In this document: positions 1 through 24,900 of the stretch, piece by piece
Position numbering within the stretch: position 1 is the first letter of the stretch
Layout of the letters: every line of letters begins with the position of its first letter
Assembly: GCF_035958815.1 (NCBI RefSeq)
Contig: NZ_CP108383.1
Coordinates: forward strand, 4,898,001 to 4,962,000
Direction of reading: 5' to 3'
Source of the DNA: Nocardia sp. NBC_01327
Lineage (GTDB): Bacteria > Actinomycetota > Actinomycetes > Mycobacteriales > Mycobacteriaceae
DNA length: 64,000 nt
Notes under the pieces: model-generated
The model's database searches: none
What the model was told of the DNA's origin: nothing
What the model saw: the letters and a program-made list of their open reading frames with translations, nothing else
Translations under genes and position numbers: made by a program

Positions 1-77
1 CGGAGCGGGACGTACTCGGCGCCGCCACCGCGGACGAGCTCTTCGACCTTCTCGACAACAACTACGGACTGGACTGA
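1..77 (+). CDS. C-terminal tail of an upstream type I polyketide synthase (partial)
   Basis: The frame that starts at base 3 is open from the window edge and stops with TGA at 75-77. It encodes 24 residues ending in a segment of the form ADELFDLLDNNYG. The same acidic signature closes the first two complete PKS proteins here (DDELFDFIDNELG at about 18,890-18,933 and NDELFDLIDKELG at about 30,928-30,966), so this is very probably the C-terminal docking helix of the preceding PKS. By colinearity that protein should hold the loading module and the first extension modules and should hand its chain to the N-terminal docking helix of the PKS starting at 4062. Only the tail is visible, so its catalytic content is unknown. 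Confidence 0.85.
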   Translation, partial: ERDVLGAATADELFDLLDNNYGLD

Positions 78-248
78 GGGCGGATATATGCCGGACAACC
101 AGAGATTCCCCGAATACTCGAGGCCCCCTGTCGCCGGTCCGGTGTGCGCGTGCACACGCGGCGATATCGAGATGATAACCCGGCGGATTACGGTCGGTTC
201 ATCCGTATTTCCCTTCTCCGACAGCGAGTTTCGCCGAGAGGAACGTCG

Positions 249-1505
249 ATGCGCATAGCCCTGTCGACCATCGGATCGCGTGGTGACGTGCAGCCGCTGG
301 TGCTGCTCGGCAGCGCCCTGCGCGCACGCGGTCATGATGTATGGCTCGCTACCACACCGGAATTCGAGGACCTGGCGCGCAGCGCGGGGCTGGAGTTCCG
401 GCAGCTCGGAAATATCGGCGCCGGCTACGTCGACGAGATCATGTCGCACCCGAAGGTGCAGCAGGCGCTGCGCCGCGGCCCGTCGATCTATCGCATGGCG
501 ATGGCCGCGCCCCGGCCGAGCGCCGCCGAGCAGCTGGCGCTCACCGAGGCGATGGTGGCGTCGGTGGAGGGCGCGGATCTGATCATCAACTCCAATCTGA
601 CCAGAATCGGTGCGCTGGTCCGGCCCGGGGTGCCGTGGTGCTCGATCTCGGCCTGGCCGATCACCGAAACCGCGGCCTGGCCCGCGCTCGGTGCACCCGA
701 CCTGCCGCTCGGCGGTGCGTACAACCGGTTCACCCATCGGGCCATGGGCGCACTGGAGTGGCTGGTGTACCGCGCCAGCGTGAACCAGGCACGACGTGCC
801 GCGGGCCTGCCCCGGGCCGGTTTCCGGTCGCCGTTCCGCGACGACGGGCGCACGCGGCCGATTCTCTACCAGTTCAGTCCGCAGGTGATCGCACCGCCGC
901 CGGACTGGCCGGCGCAGTGCCACGTCACCGGCTACTGGTCCGACGACACCCATTGGGAACAGTCGCCGGAACTGACCGCCTTCGTGGAGCGCGGCGCGCC
1001 GCCGCTCGTCGCCGCCTACGGCAGTTCGTGGCTGCCCTGCGGTACGGATCTGCTGCGCGCGACCCTGGACGCGGTCGCGGTGACCGGCCACCGGATGGTG
1101 ATCATCGGTGGCCCGGAGTTCGAGATTCCGGACGGCATGGACGTGTTCCGCAGTGAGACAGCGGATTTCACCTGGCTGCTGCCGAGAGCCGCGGCGGTGT
1201 TGCACCACGGCGGCCAGGGCACCACCGCGGCGGCGGTGGGCGCGGGCGTCCCGCAGGTCGTCGTACCCTGCTACGCCGACCAGCCGCTGTGGGCGCGCCG
1301 GATACACGCCCTCGGCGTCGCCCCGGCGCCGGTGCCGTACGCCGGGCTGACCGGTGAGCGGCTGGCGGCCGGGGTGCGCATCGCCACCACCGATACCGAA
1401 ATCTCCGCGCGCGCAGTGAAATTGGCCGACGCCGTGCGCGGTGAGCGAGGCGTGGAGGCGGCCGCCGATGTCGTCGAGGCCTACGCCGCGAGCGTGTGCC
1501 GATGA
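249..1505 (+). CDS. Glycosyltransferase, GT1 family (macrolide glycosyltransferase type)
   Basis: This 418-residue cytoplasmic enzyme is predicted to move a deoxysugar from a nucleotide donor to the macrolide. The ATG at 249 is chosen because AGAGGAA lies just upstream at 237-243 and because the protein then begins MRIALSTIGSRGDVQP, the usual N-terminus of the sterol/macrolide GT1 group; an upstream extension to 144 has no family support. The nucleotide-sugar binding signature is clear at about residues 318-350: HHGGQGTT, then GAGVPQVVVP and ADQPLWARR. Length and two-lobed layout fit the family. Its stop overlaps the ATG of the 2,3-dehydratase (ATGA), implying translational coupling. Lying between two PKS genes, it is very likely dedicated to this polyketide. 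Sugar and acceptor position cannot be read from sequence. Confidence 0.9.
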   Translation: MRIALSTIGSRGDVQPLVLLGSALRARGHDVWLATTPEFEDLARSAGLEFRQLGNIGAGYVDEIMSHPKVQQALRRGPSIYRMAMAAPRPSAAEQLALTEAMVASVEGADLIINSNLTRIGALVRPGVPWCSISAWPITETAAWPALGAPDLPLGGAYNRFTHRAMGALEWLVYRASVNQARRAAGLPRAGFRSPFRDDGRTRPILYQFSPQVIAPPPDWPAQCHVTGYWSDDTHWEQSPELTAFVERGAPPLVAAYGSSWLPCGTDLLRATLDAVAVTGHRMVIIGGPEFEIPDGMDVFRSETADFTWLLPRAAAVLHHGGQGTTAAAVGAGVPQVVVPCYADQPLWARRIHALGVAPAPVPYAGLTGERLAAGVRIATTDTEISARAVKLADAVRGERGVEAAADVVEAYAASVCR

Positions 1506-2974
1506 CCGGACCGCTCCACCGCCAGGACCGCGGTCAGCCGATTCGGCTGGCCCGGTCGGCGGTGGCCACCGCGGGCGCGGTCGACTCGGCGGCGCAGTTC
1601 CACCGCTGGTTCGCCGCGCGGGCCGCCGCCGATCCCACCGTCGTCACCCGAATCGACTTCTCCGACCTGATCAATTGGCGCTTCCACCCGGAGACCGGCA
1701 ACCTCGTGCACGAGAGCGGCAAGTTCTTCGCCGTCGAGGGTCTGCGGGTGAACACCAGCTTCGGCCCGGTGCCGCACTGGTCCCAGCCGATCATCGATCA
1801 GCCAGAGACCGGCGTGCTCGGCATTCTCGTCAAGCAATTCGACGGTGTCCTGCACGGCCTGATGCAGGCGAAGATGGAGCCGGGCAACCACAACACGCTG
1901 CAGCTCTCGCCGACGGTGCAGGCCACCATCAGCAACTACACGGCGGTGCACCACGGGCGGCCCGTGCCCTACCTCGAATACTTCTCCGGCGCACGGCCGG
2001 ACGTGGTGCTGGCCGACGTGTTGCAGTCCGAGCAGGGGGCCTGGTTCTACTGCAAGCGCAACCGCAACATGGTGGTCGAGGCCACCGGGCCGGTCCCGGT
2101 GCGCGACGGCTTCCGCTGGCTGTCTCTCGGCCAGCTCTACTCGCTGCTGGCCTACGACGACCTGCTGAACATGAACACCCGCACGGTGCTGTCCTGCCTG
2201 CCGTTCTCCGGCGGGCGACTCGTCGAGGAGCTGCCCAGCGTGCAGGGGAGTTTCCGTGCGGCCCTGGTGCGTTCGCTCGATACCGAGCAGGGTGCGCTGC
2301 ACACCAGCGCGGAAATTCTCAGCTGGGTGACCGGCCTGCGGGCGCGCCGGGAAGTCGTGGCGACCCGGATCACCCTGCCGCAGGTACGGGACTGGACTCG
2401 CCGAGCCGACCGGATCGAGCACGATTCCGGCGCGTTCTTCGACATCAGGGCGGTCGCGGTCGACGGCGGCAACCGTGAGGTGAACAGCTGGACCCAGCCC
2501 ATGATCGCCCCGCACGGACTCGGCGTCATCGCGTTCCTGGCCGCCCGGATGCGCGGCGTCCTGCATGTACTGGTCAATGCCAGATCGGAGCCGGGCTTCC
2601 TGGACTTCGTGGAGCTGGCGCCCACCGTGCAGTGCACCCCGGACACCTACGATCAGCTGCCGGCGCTGACCCGGCCACCGTTCCTGGACGACGTGCTCGG
2701 CGCGCCGCCGGATCGGATCCGGTTCGACACCATCCTGTCCGAGGAAGGCGGCCGGTTCTTCCACGCCCGCAACCGCTACCTGGTGATCGAGGTCGACCCG
2801 CTGCCCGAACCGGACAGCGGACCGTCGCGATACCGCTGGATGACCGTCGCCCAGTTGGTCGGGCTGACGCGGTACAGCCACTACGTCAATGTGCAGGCCC
2901 GCAGTCTGATCGCCTGCCTGCACAGCCTGATCGCCGCGGAGGACGATCGCGTCGAGACGAGGTCGAGCCGGTGA
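1502..2974 (+). CDS. NDP-hexose 2,3-dehydratase
   Basis: This 490-residue protein belongs to the EryBVI/TylCVI/OleV/UrdS family, which removes water from NDP-4-keto-6-deoxyglucose and starts C-2 deoxygenation. The family's internal duplication is visible. The first half (about 20-230) contains DFSDLINWRFHPETGNL, then QFDGVLHGLMQAKMEPGNHN and LSPTVQATISNY. The second half (about 290-470) repeats this with RMRGVLHVLVNARSEPG and LAPTVQCTPDTYD. The start is the ATG at 1502 overlapping the glycosyltransferase stop; a GTG two codons earlier is less likely. The 3' end overlaps the ketoreductase start by 4 nt. With that ketoreductase it predicts a 2,6-dideoxyhexose. No thymidylyltransferase, 4,6-dehydratase, epimerase or 4-ketoreductase is in the window, so those steps must be encoded elsewhere. 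Confidence 0.9.
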   Translation: MTGPLHRQDRGQPIRLARSAVATAGAVDSAAQFHRWFAARAAADPTVVTRIDFSDLINWRFHPETGNLVHESGKFFAVEGLRVNTSFGPVPHWSQPIIDQPETGVLGILVKQFDGVLHGLMQAKMEPGNHNTLQLSPTVQATISNYTAVHHGRPVPYLEYFSGARPDVVLADVLQSEQGAWFYCKRNRNMVVEATGPVPVRDGFRWLSLGQLYSLLAYDDLLNMNTRTVLSCLPFSGGRLVEELPSVQGSFRAALVRSLDTEQGALHTSAEILSWVTGLRARREVVATRITLPQVRDWTRRADRIEHDSGAFFDIRAVAVDGGNREVNSWTQPMIAPHGLGVIAFLAARMRGVLHVLVNARSEPGFLDFVELAPTVQCTPDTYDQLPALTRPPFLDDVLGAPPDRIRFDTILSEEGGRFFHARNRYLVIEVDPLPEPDSGPSRYRWMTVAQLVGLTRYSHYVNVQARSLIACLHSLIAAEDDRVETRSSR

Positions 2975-3999
2975 GCGCAGCAGACTCGGCGACAGCACCC
3001 GTGCGCATCGGCGTACTGGGCGCGGCCTCGGTGGCGTGGCGGCGAATGCTGCCCGCCCTGGCCGCGGCCGCGGGTGTCGAGATCACGGCGCTGGCCAGCC
3101 GGGAGTTGGCCAGGGCAACCCGATTCACCGACCGGTTCGGCGGCGTTCCGGTGCGCGGATACGCCGAATTGCTGGCACGCCCGGACGTGGACGCGGTCTA
3201 CTTGGCCCTGCCCAACGGCCTGCATCACCGGTGGGCAGCGGCCGCACTGCGGGCGGGCAAACACGTACTCGGCGAGAAACCGCTGACCACCGAGGCGGCC
3301 GCGACCGCCGATCTGCTCCGGCTGGCCGGACAGCGCAATCTGGTACTTCGCGAAAACTTCACGCCCGCACACCATCCCATGCATGGCGTCGTACGTGATC
3401 TGCTCGCAGCCGGCCGGCTCGGCGCGCTGCGGCACCTCACCGGCTCGTTCTGCTTCCCCCCGCTGCCCGGCGGCGATGTGCGCTACCGGGCGGACCTGGG
3501 CGGGGGCGCCCTGCTCGATGCCGGGGTATACCCGCTGCGCCTGGCCCAATTGCTGCTCGGTGACGAGGACCGGCTGGAAGTGAGCGGCGCCGTGCTGCGG
3601 ATCGATCCGGCCTCCGGCGTCGACGTGTCCGGCAGTGCCCTGCTCGCCACCCGCAGCGGCGTGATCGTGACCGCCGAATTCGGTTTCGAACACAGTTATG
3701 CCTCGCGCTATCAGCTGTGGGGCGCGGCCGCACGGCTCGCGGTAGACCGTGCGTTCACGCCACCGCCCGAACACCGTCCGGTACTGCGCATCGATGAGCA
3801 GGACCACACCGAGGAGCTGGTGCTGGCCGCGGCCGATCAATACGCTTGCACGGCAACGGCATTCGCCGTAGCGGTCCGCGCCGCCCGGTCCGGTGCGCCC
3901 GCCACGGCGCCGGATGCGGCGGCCACGCTGCGCACCGCCGAACTGGTGGACGAGATCCGCGCGACCGCGCGCCGGATCACGGTGCCCGGAAGCGGCTGA
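2971..3999 (+). CDS. NDP-hexose 3-ketoreductase (Gfo/Idh/MocA family)
   Basis: This 342-residue oxidoreductase is expected to reduce the unstable 3,4-diketo product of the 2,3-dehydratase at C-3, as OleW, SpnN and UrdT-type enzymes do. The N-terminal Rossmann motif is GVLGAASVAW at about residues 13-22. The family signature EKP, whose lysine is catalytic, lies in LGEKPLTT at about 105-112, and ENFTPAHHPMH and GGGALLDAGVYPLR follow as in deoxysugar ketoreductases. The GTG start at 2971 overlaps the dehydratase stop (GTGA). A gap of 62 nt separates the stop from the next PKS gene, so the sugar genes appear to be co-transcribed with the PKS genes. The dehydratase plus reductase pair is diagnostic for 2-deoxysugars; the C-3 stereochemistry is not determinable here. 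Confidence 0.88.
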   Translation: MSAADSATAPVRIGVLGAASVAWRRMLPALAAAAGVEITALASRELARATRFTDRFGGVPVRGYAELLARPDVDAVYLALPNGLHHRWAAAALRAGKHVLGEKPLTTEAAATADLLRLAGQRNLVLRENFTPAHHPMHGVVRDLLAAGRLGALRHLTGSFCFPPLPGGDVRYRADLGGGALLDAGVYPLRLAQLLLGDEDRLEVSGAVLRIDPASGVDVSGSALLATRSGVIVTAEFGFEHSYASRYQLWGAAARLAVDRAFTPPPEHRPVLRIDEQDHTEELVLAAADQYACTATAFAVAVRAARSGAPATAPDAAATLRTAELVDEIRATARRITVPGSG

Positions 4000-4061
4000 C
4001 GGCCTGCGCTTTCCACCGAATCCGACAACGACAACGGCATGGCCTGAGGACGGATACGAAG

Positions 4062-18978
<14,917 letters not shown>

Positions 18979-18986
<8 letters not shown>

Positions 18987-21900
18987 TGACAAGCTGCGCG
19001 AGTACCTCAAGCGGGTGGCCGCAGACCTGCACCACACCCGGAACCGCCTCACCGAGGCCGAGGCCAGGGGCCGCGAACCCATTGCCGTCATCGGCATGAG
19101 CTGCCGGTATCCGGGCGGTGTCGACACGCCCGAAAAGCTGTGGGAGATGGTCGAATCCGGTACGGACGCCATCGCCGGATTCCCGGACGACCGCGGCTGG
19201 GACCTGGCGTCCCTGTACGACCCGACCCGGCAGCGGCCGGGCAGCACCTATTCCGCCGAGGGCGGCTTCCTCGACGAGGTCGCCGATTTCGAACCGGAAT
19301 TCTTCAACATCTCCCCACGCGAGGCGCTCGCCATGGATCCGCAGCAGCGACTGCTGCTGGAGACCACCTGGGAGGCGTTCGAGCGGGCCGGGATCGACCC
19401 GAACACGCTGCGCGGCAGTGATACCGGAGTCTTCGCGGGCGTGATGTATCAGGATTACGCGCTGCGCCTGCACCGGGTGCCCGACGATGTGCAGGGCTAC
19501 CTCGGCAACGGTCAGTCCGGCAGCGTCGCCTCCGGTCGGATCTCCTACACCTTCGGTCTAGAGGGCCCGGCGATCACGGTCGACACCGCCTGCTCGTCCT
19601 CGCTGATCGCCATCCACCTGGCGGCGCACGCATTGCGCCGCCGCGAATGCGGGCTGGCCCTGGCCGGCGGCGCCATGGTGATGTCGACGCCCGTGCCCTT
19701 CACGGAGATGAGCCGGCAGGGCGGCCTCGCCGGTGACGGGCGCTGCAAATCCTTCGCCGACGAGGCCGACGGCACCGGCTGGGGCGAAGGCGTGGGAATG
19801 CTACTGCTGGAACGCCTTTCGGACGCCCGCCGCAACGGGCACCCGATCCTCGCGGTGGTCCGCGGCAGCGCCGTCAACCAGGACGGCGCCAGCAGCCGGC
19901 TCACCGCCCCCAACGGGCCTGCCCAGCAGCGCGTCATCCGCCGCGCGCTGGCCGACGCGCAGCTGCGCCCGGACGCGGTGGACGTCGTGGAGGCGCACGG
20001 TACCGGCACCGCGCTCGGCGACCCCATCGAGGCGCAGGCGCTGCTGGCCACCTACGGGAAGAACCGCGACGGCAACCGGCCCCTGCTGCTCGGGTCGCTG
20101 AAATCCAATATCGGCCACACCCAGGCCGCCGCCGGCGTCGGCGGCGTCATCAAGATGGTCATGGCCATGCGCCACGGCACCGTGCCGCCCACCCTGCACG
20201 CCGCCCGCCCCACCACCCAGGTGGACTGGTCCGCGGGCACCGTCCGGCTCGTCACCGAACCGACGCCGTGGCCGGAGACCGACCATCCGCGGCGAGCCGC
20301 CGTGTCCTCCTTCGGAATCAGCGGCACCAACGGGCACATTATCCTCGAACAGGCCGAGGCGGAGCCGAGTGAAGGCGCGGTGGCTGAGCCGAATGCCGCG
20401 GGGCGGGCCGAATCGATTGCCGCGGAGTCGAAGTCGAACGAGGGCCCGTGGACGGCCACCGCTGCCGCCCTGCCGTGGCTGCTCTCCGCGCGTGACCGCG
20501 CGGGTCTGCGTGCTCAGGCCGAGCGGCTGCGCGCCCATCTCGCCGGGCACCCGGACCTCGACCTCGACGGGACCGGCCGGGCTCTGGCGGGCCGTACCGT
20601 CTTCGATCATCGGGCCGTGCTGTCGGCCCGGGACCGGGCGGGCCTGGTGGACGACCTGACGGCGCTGGTGGACGGGCTGCCGTCACCCACCGTGGTGCGT
20701 GGCGGTGAAATCCGCACCGGCCGAGTGGTGTTCGTTTTCCCGGGGCAGGGTTCGCAGTGGACCGGGATGGCTCGGGAACTGCTGGACGAGTCGCCGGTGT
20801 TCGCGGCGCGGATGGCCGAGTGCGCGGCGGCTCTGGCGCCGTTCGTGGAGTGGTCACTGCTGGGGCTCGTTCGCTCGGGAGCGGTGTGGGACCGGGTGGA
20901 TGTCGTTCAGCCGGTGCTGTTTTCGGTGATGGTGTCGCTGGCCGCCGTATGGCGGTCACTCGGGGTGGAACCCGCTGCGGTGGTAGGGCATTCGCAGGGG
21001 GAGATCGCCGCCGCGGTGGTGGCGGGCGGGTTGTCACTGGAGGACGGCGCGCAGGTGGTGGCCTTGCGCAGCCGTGCGCTGCGTGCGATCGCGGGCGCGG
21101 GTGCGATGGCCTCGGTGCACCTTCCGGCCGACCGAGTCCGAACGGAACTGGCGCCGTGGGGTGATCGGCTCTCGATAGCCGCCGTCAACGGGCCCGCCGC
21201 AGTAGTGATCTCCGGTGAGCTCGCGGCGGTCGACGAATTTCTCGCCCACGCGCAGGCCCGGGACCTGCGGGCCCGGCGCATCGACGTCGACTACGCCTCG
21301 CACAGTGGCCATATCGAGCAGATCCGCGACGAACTGCTGACCTTGCTGGCCGGGATCACCCCGGGTGCGGCGCAGGTTCCCTTCTACTCCACGGTGACCG
21401 GCTCGACGCTCGATACGCGCACCCTCGACGCCGGTTACTGGTATCGCAATCTGCGGCAGATCGTCGAGTTGCGCGACGCCGTCACCACCGCACTGGACGC
21501 GGGGCTGCGCGCCTTCGTCGAGGTGAGCCCGCATCCGGTGCTCACGGTCGCGATCGAGGAAACCGTCAGCGCCGCAGGGCATGACGCTCAGGTCGCCGGC
21601 ACCCTGCGCCGCGACGACGGTGGGCTCGCCCGGTTCCACGCCTCGGCAGGTGAACTCTGGACCGCGGGCATCCCCGTACAGTGGCGGCCCGTCTACGCCC
21701 ATCTACCCGCCGCGCCCGCGGACCTGCCCACCTACCCGTTCCAGCGGCAGCGGTACTGGCTGGAGGACACCGGCCCGGCGACCGGTGACGTGACCGCGGC
21801 AGGCCTCGCCGCAGCCGGGCATCCACTGCTCGGCGCGGTCGTCACCCTCGCCGACGGCGACGCCCTCGTACTGACCGGCCGCCTGTCCACACGAACCCAC

Positions 21901-24900
21901 CCGTGGCTCGCCGAACACTCGGTGCTCGGCGCGGCGCTACTACCGGGCACCGCCTTCCTCGAACTCGCCGCCCGCGCCGCCGAGCAGGCAGGCCTGCGCC
22001 GGGTGCAGGAGCTCACCCTGGAAGCGCCACTCGTCCTGTCCGCGAACCCCGTCGACGTGCAGGTGACCGCCGGCGCACCCGAGGCCGGCGGTCTGCGCGC
22101 GATCAGCGTCTACGCCCGCCCCGCCGACGCTGCACCCGAGGACCCCTGGAACCGGCATGCAAGTGGCTCACTGTCCGACGAACTCCCGCCGCCGGCCGCC
22201 CGGTCCGCCGCGCCGCCCACTGCTCCCTGGCCGCCGCCCGGTGCGACGGCGATCGACCTGACCGGCCTCTACGAGCGTTTCGCCGCAGGCCGATTCCGCT
22301 ACGGGCCCGTGTTCCAAGGGCTGCGCGCCGCCTGGCGCCTGGGCGAGGACATCTACGCCGAGGCCGTGCTGCCGCCCGAAACACACGCCGAGGCAGCGCT
22401 TTTCGGCCTGCACCCGGCCCTGCTCGATGCCGTGCTGCACGTCACCGGCCTGTCCGGAGACGAGACGGGCCGGATGCCGTTCGCCTGGACCGGGTCCGCC
22501 TTGCACGCCCACGGCGCCACCGCGCTGCGGGCCAAGGTCGCGCCAGCGGGGGAGAACGCCGTCTCACTGCAGGCGTGGGATGCCGCCGGGCAACCGGTGA
22601 TCTCCATCGACGCCCTGCTGCTGCGCCCCGTGTCCGAGTCGCCGCAGCAGGCCGTCCGCCACGAATCGCTCTTCCGCCTGGACTGGACTCCCGCGCGTTT
22701 CACCGGACGTCCCACCGTCATGACCGAGTCGAGCGTGCCGGCCGGCCGCGCCGAACGCAGCGTGCCGCCCGCCGCCGAGCCGATCGTGCTCGGCACCGAC
22801 CGCTACCCGGACCTCGCCGCTTTACGTGCCGCTGTCATCGCCGGCGACGCCGCGCCCGGGCTGGTCGTCGCGCCGATGTTCGTCACTGCGGTCGCGGATC
22901 CGATTGCCACGACTGCGGATCCGGTTGCCGAGGGCATGGAATCCGTTGCCGTGTGCGCGGATTCGGGTGTCTCCGCCGCTGTCGGTGCCGACCCGGTCGA
23001 TACCTCCGACGCCTACGCGGCTGCCACCCACCGTGCCGTGCACGCCGCCGCGGCGCTCGTGCAGGACTGGATCGCCGAGGAGCGGTTCGAGGATGCGCGC
23101 CTGATCGTGGTCACCCGAGGGGCGGTCGCGGCGGCTGCGGGCGAGGACATCGCCGATCTGCCAGGGGCCGCGATCTGGGGGCTGCTGCGCACGGCGCAGT
23201 CGGAGCATCCGGGGCGGTTCGTCCTGGCCGATGTGGATGATCCGGGTGAAATCCCTTCCCTGACAGCGATTATCGCAACTGTCGAGGAGGATCAGCTGGC
23301 GGTGCGGGGCGGGGAGGTCCGCATACCCCGGCTGGTGCGGGCCACCATTGCCGAGCGCCTCGAGCCCTTCGCCGATCCGGACGGCACGGTTCTGATCACC
23401 GGTGGCACCGGTCTGATCGGTTCGCGGATCGCCCGGCACCTGGCCGCCGCCGGCGCGCGCCGCCTGGTGCTGGCAGGCCGCGGTGGTCCCGCCGCGGCCG
23501 GTGCGGCCGAACTCGTCGAGGAGCTCGCTGGTCTCGGCGTCCAGTGCGTGGCCATCGCCTGCGATGTCGCCGACGGCGCGGCACTGCGGCAGCTGCTCGA
23601 CGACATCCCCGCCGCACACCCGCTCACGGCGGTGGTGCACGCCGCGGGCGTCCTCGACGACGGTGTGATCGCGGCGCTCACCCCCGACCGCATCGACGCG
23701 GTGCTGCGGCCCAAGGTGGACGCCGCCCTGCATCTGCACCGTCTCACGGCCGGTGAGAATCTGCGCGCATTCGTGCTCTTCTCTTCTGCCGCAGGCGTTT
23801 TCGGTGGTCCGGGGCAGGGCAACTACGCGGCCGCGAATGCGTTCCTGGACGCGCTGGCCCAGCATCGCCGGGCCAACGGTCTGGCCGGGCAGTCGATCTC
23901 GTGGTCGCTGTGGGAACAGCGCAGTGCGATGACCGGTCATCTCGGGGAGGCCGACGCCCGCCGGATCGCCCGGTCCGGCATGCCTGCGCTGACCGATCGG
24001 CAGGGACTCGAACTCTTCGACGCCGCCACCGCGTCGGAAGAACCGCACCTGGTCGCGATGCCGCTCGACCTCGCGACACTGCGGGCCCGCGTCGCCACGG
24101 AACCGATACCCAGGCTCCTGCACGGCCTCGTCCGTCCGGCCGCGCGCCGGGCTGCGGTGACGCCGCTCGGTGGTGACGATGCCGCCGGCCCGTCGCAACG
24201 CCTGACCGCTCTGCCCGCGGCCGAGCGCCGCCGGGAACTGCGGGAATTGGTCCGCGCCCAGGTCGCCGCGGTGCTCGGGCATGCCGCCGCGGAGGCCGTG
24301 GAACCGGGCCGGGCGTTCCGGGATCTCGGCTTCGATTCGCTGGCGGCGGTGGATCTGCGCAACCGGCTCAACCTCGCCACCGGACTGCGCCTACCCGCCA
24401 CCCTGGTCTTCGACCATCCCAACCCGGCCGCCCTCGCCGACCACCTCGACACCCGGCTGGCCGGTGCGACCGCACCGGTACCGGTGGCGCCCGCCGCGCA
24501 CGGCGATGCCGTCGACGAGCCGATCGCGATCGTCGCCATGGGCTGCCGGTTCCCCGGCGGCGCGAACTCGCCGGAGGCGCTGTGGGACCTGGTCGCCTCC
24601 GCCACCGACGCGGTCTCCGATTTCCCCGCCGACCGCGGCTGGGACCTCCCCAACCTCTACGATCCGGACACCGAGACCGAACGGCACGGCACCTCGTACG
24701 TGAAGGAAGGCGGATTCCTCTACGACGCAGCCGAATTCGACGCCGGATTCTTCGGGATCTCACCGCGTGAGGCGCTCGCGATGGATCCGCAGCAGCGGCT
24801 GCTGCTGGAGACCTCCTGGGAGGTGCTCGAACGCGCCGGCATCGATCCGGCGACCCTGCAGGCCAGCCGGACCGGCGTGTTCACCGGCGTCATGCATCAC

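Noticed and set aside
142..157. Small hairpin GTGTGC-GCGT-GCACAC ahead of the glycosyltransferase
   Set aside because: A 6-bp stem in GC-rich DNA is expected by chance and has no terminator or operator context.
144..248. N-terminal extension of the glycosyltransferase to 144
   Set aside because: The extra residues are unlike the family, and a good ribosome site precedes the ATG at 249.
3846..4061. N-terminal extension of PKS A to 3846
   Set aside because: It lies inside the ketoreductase gene in another frame; the docking helix begins at 4062.
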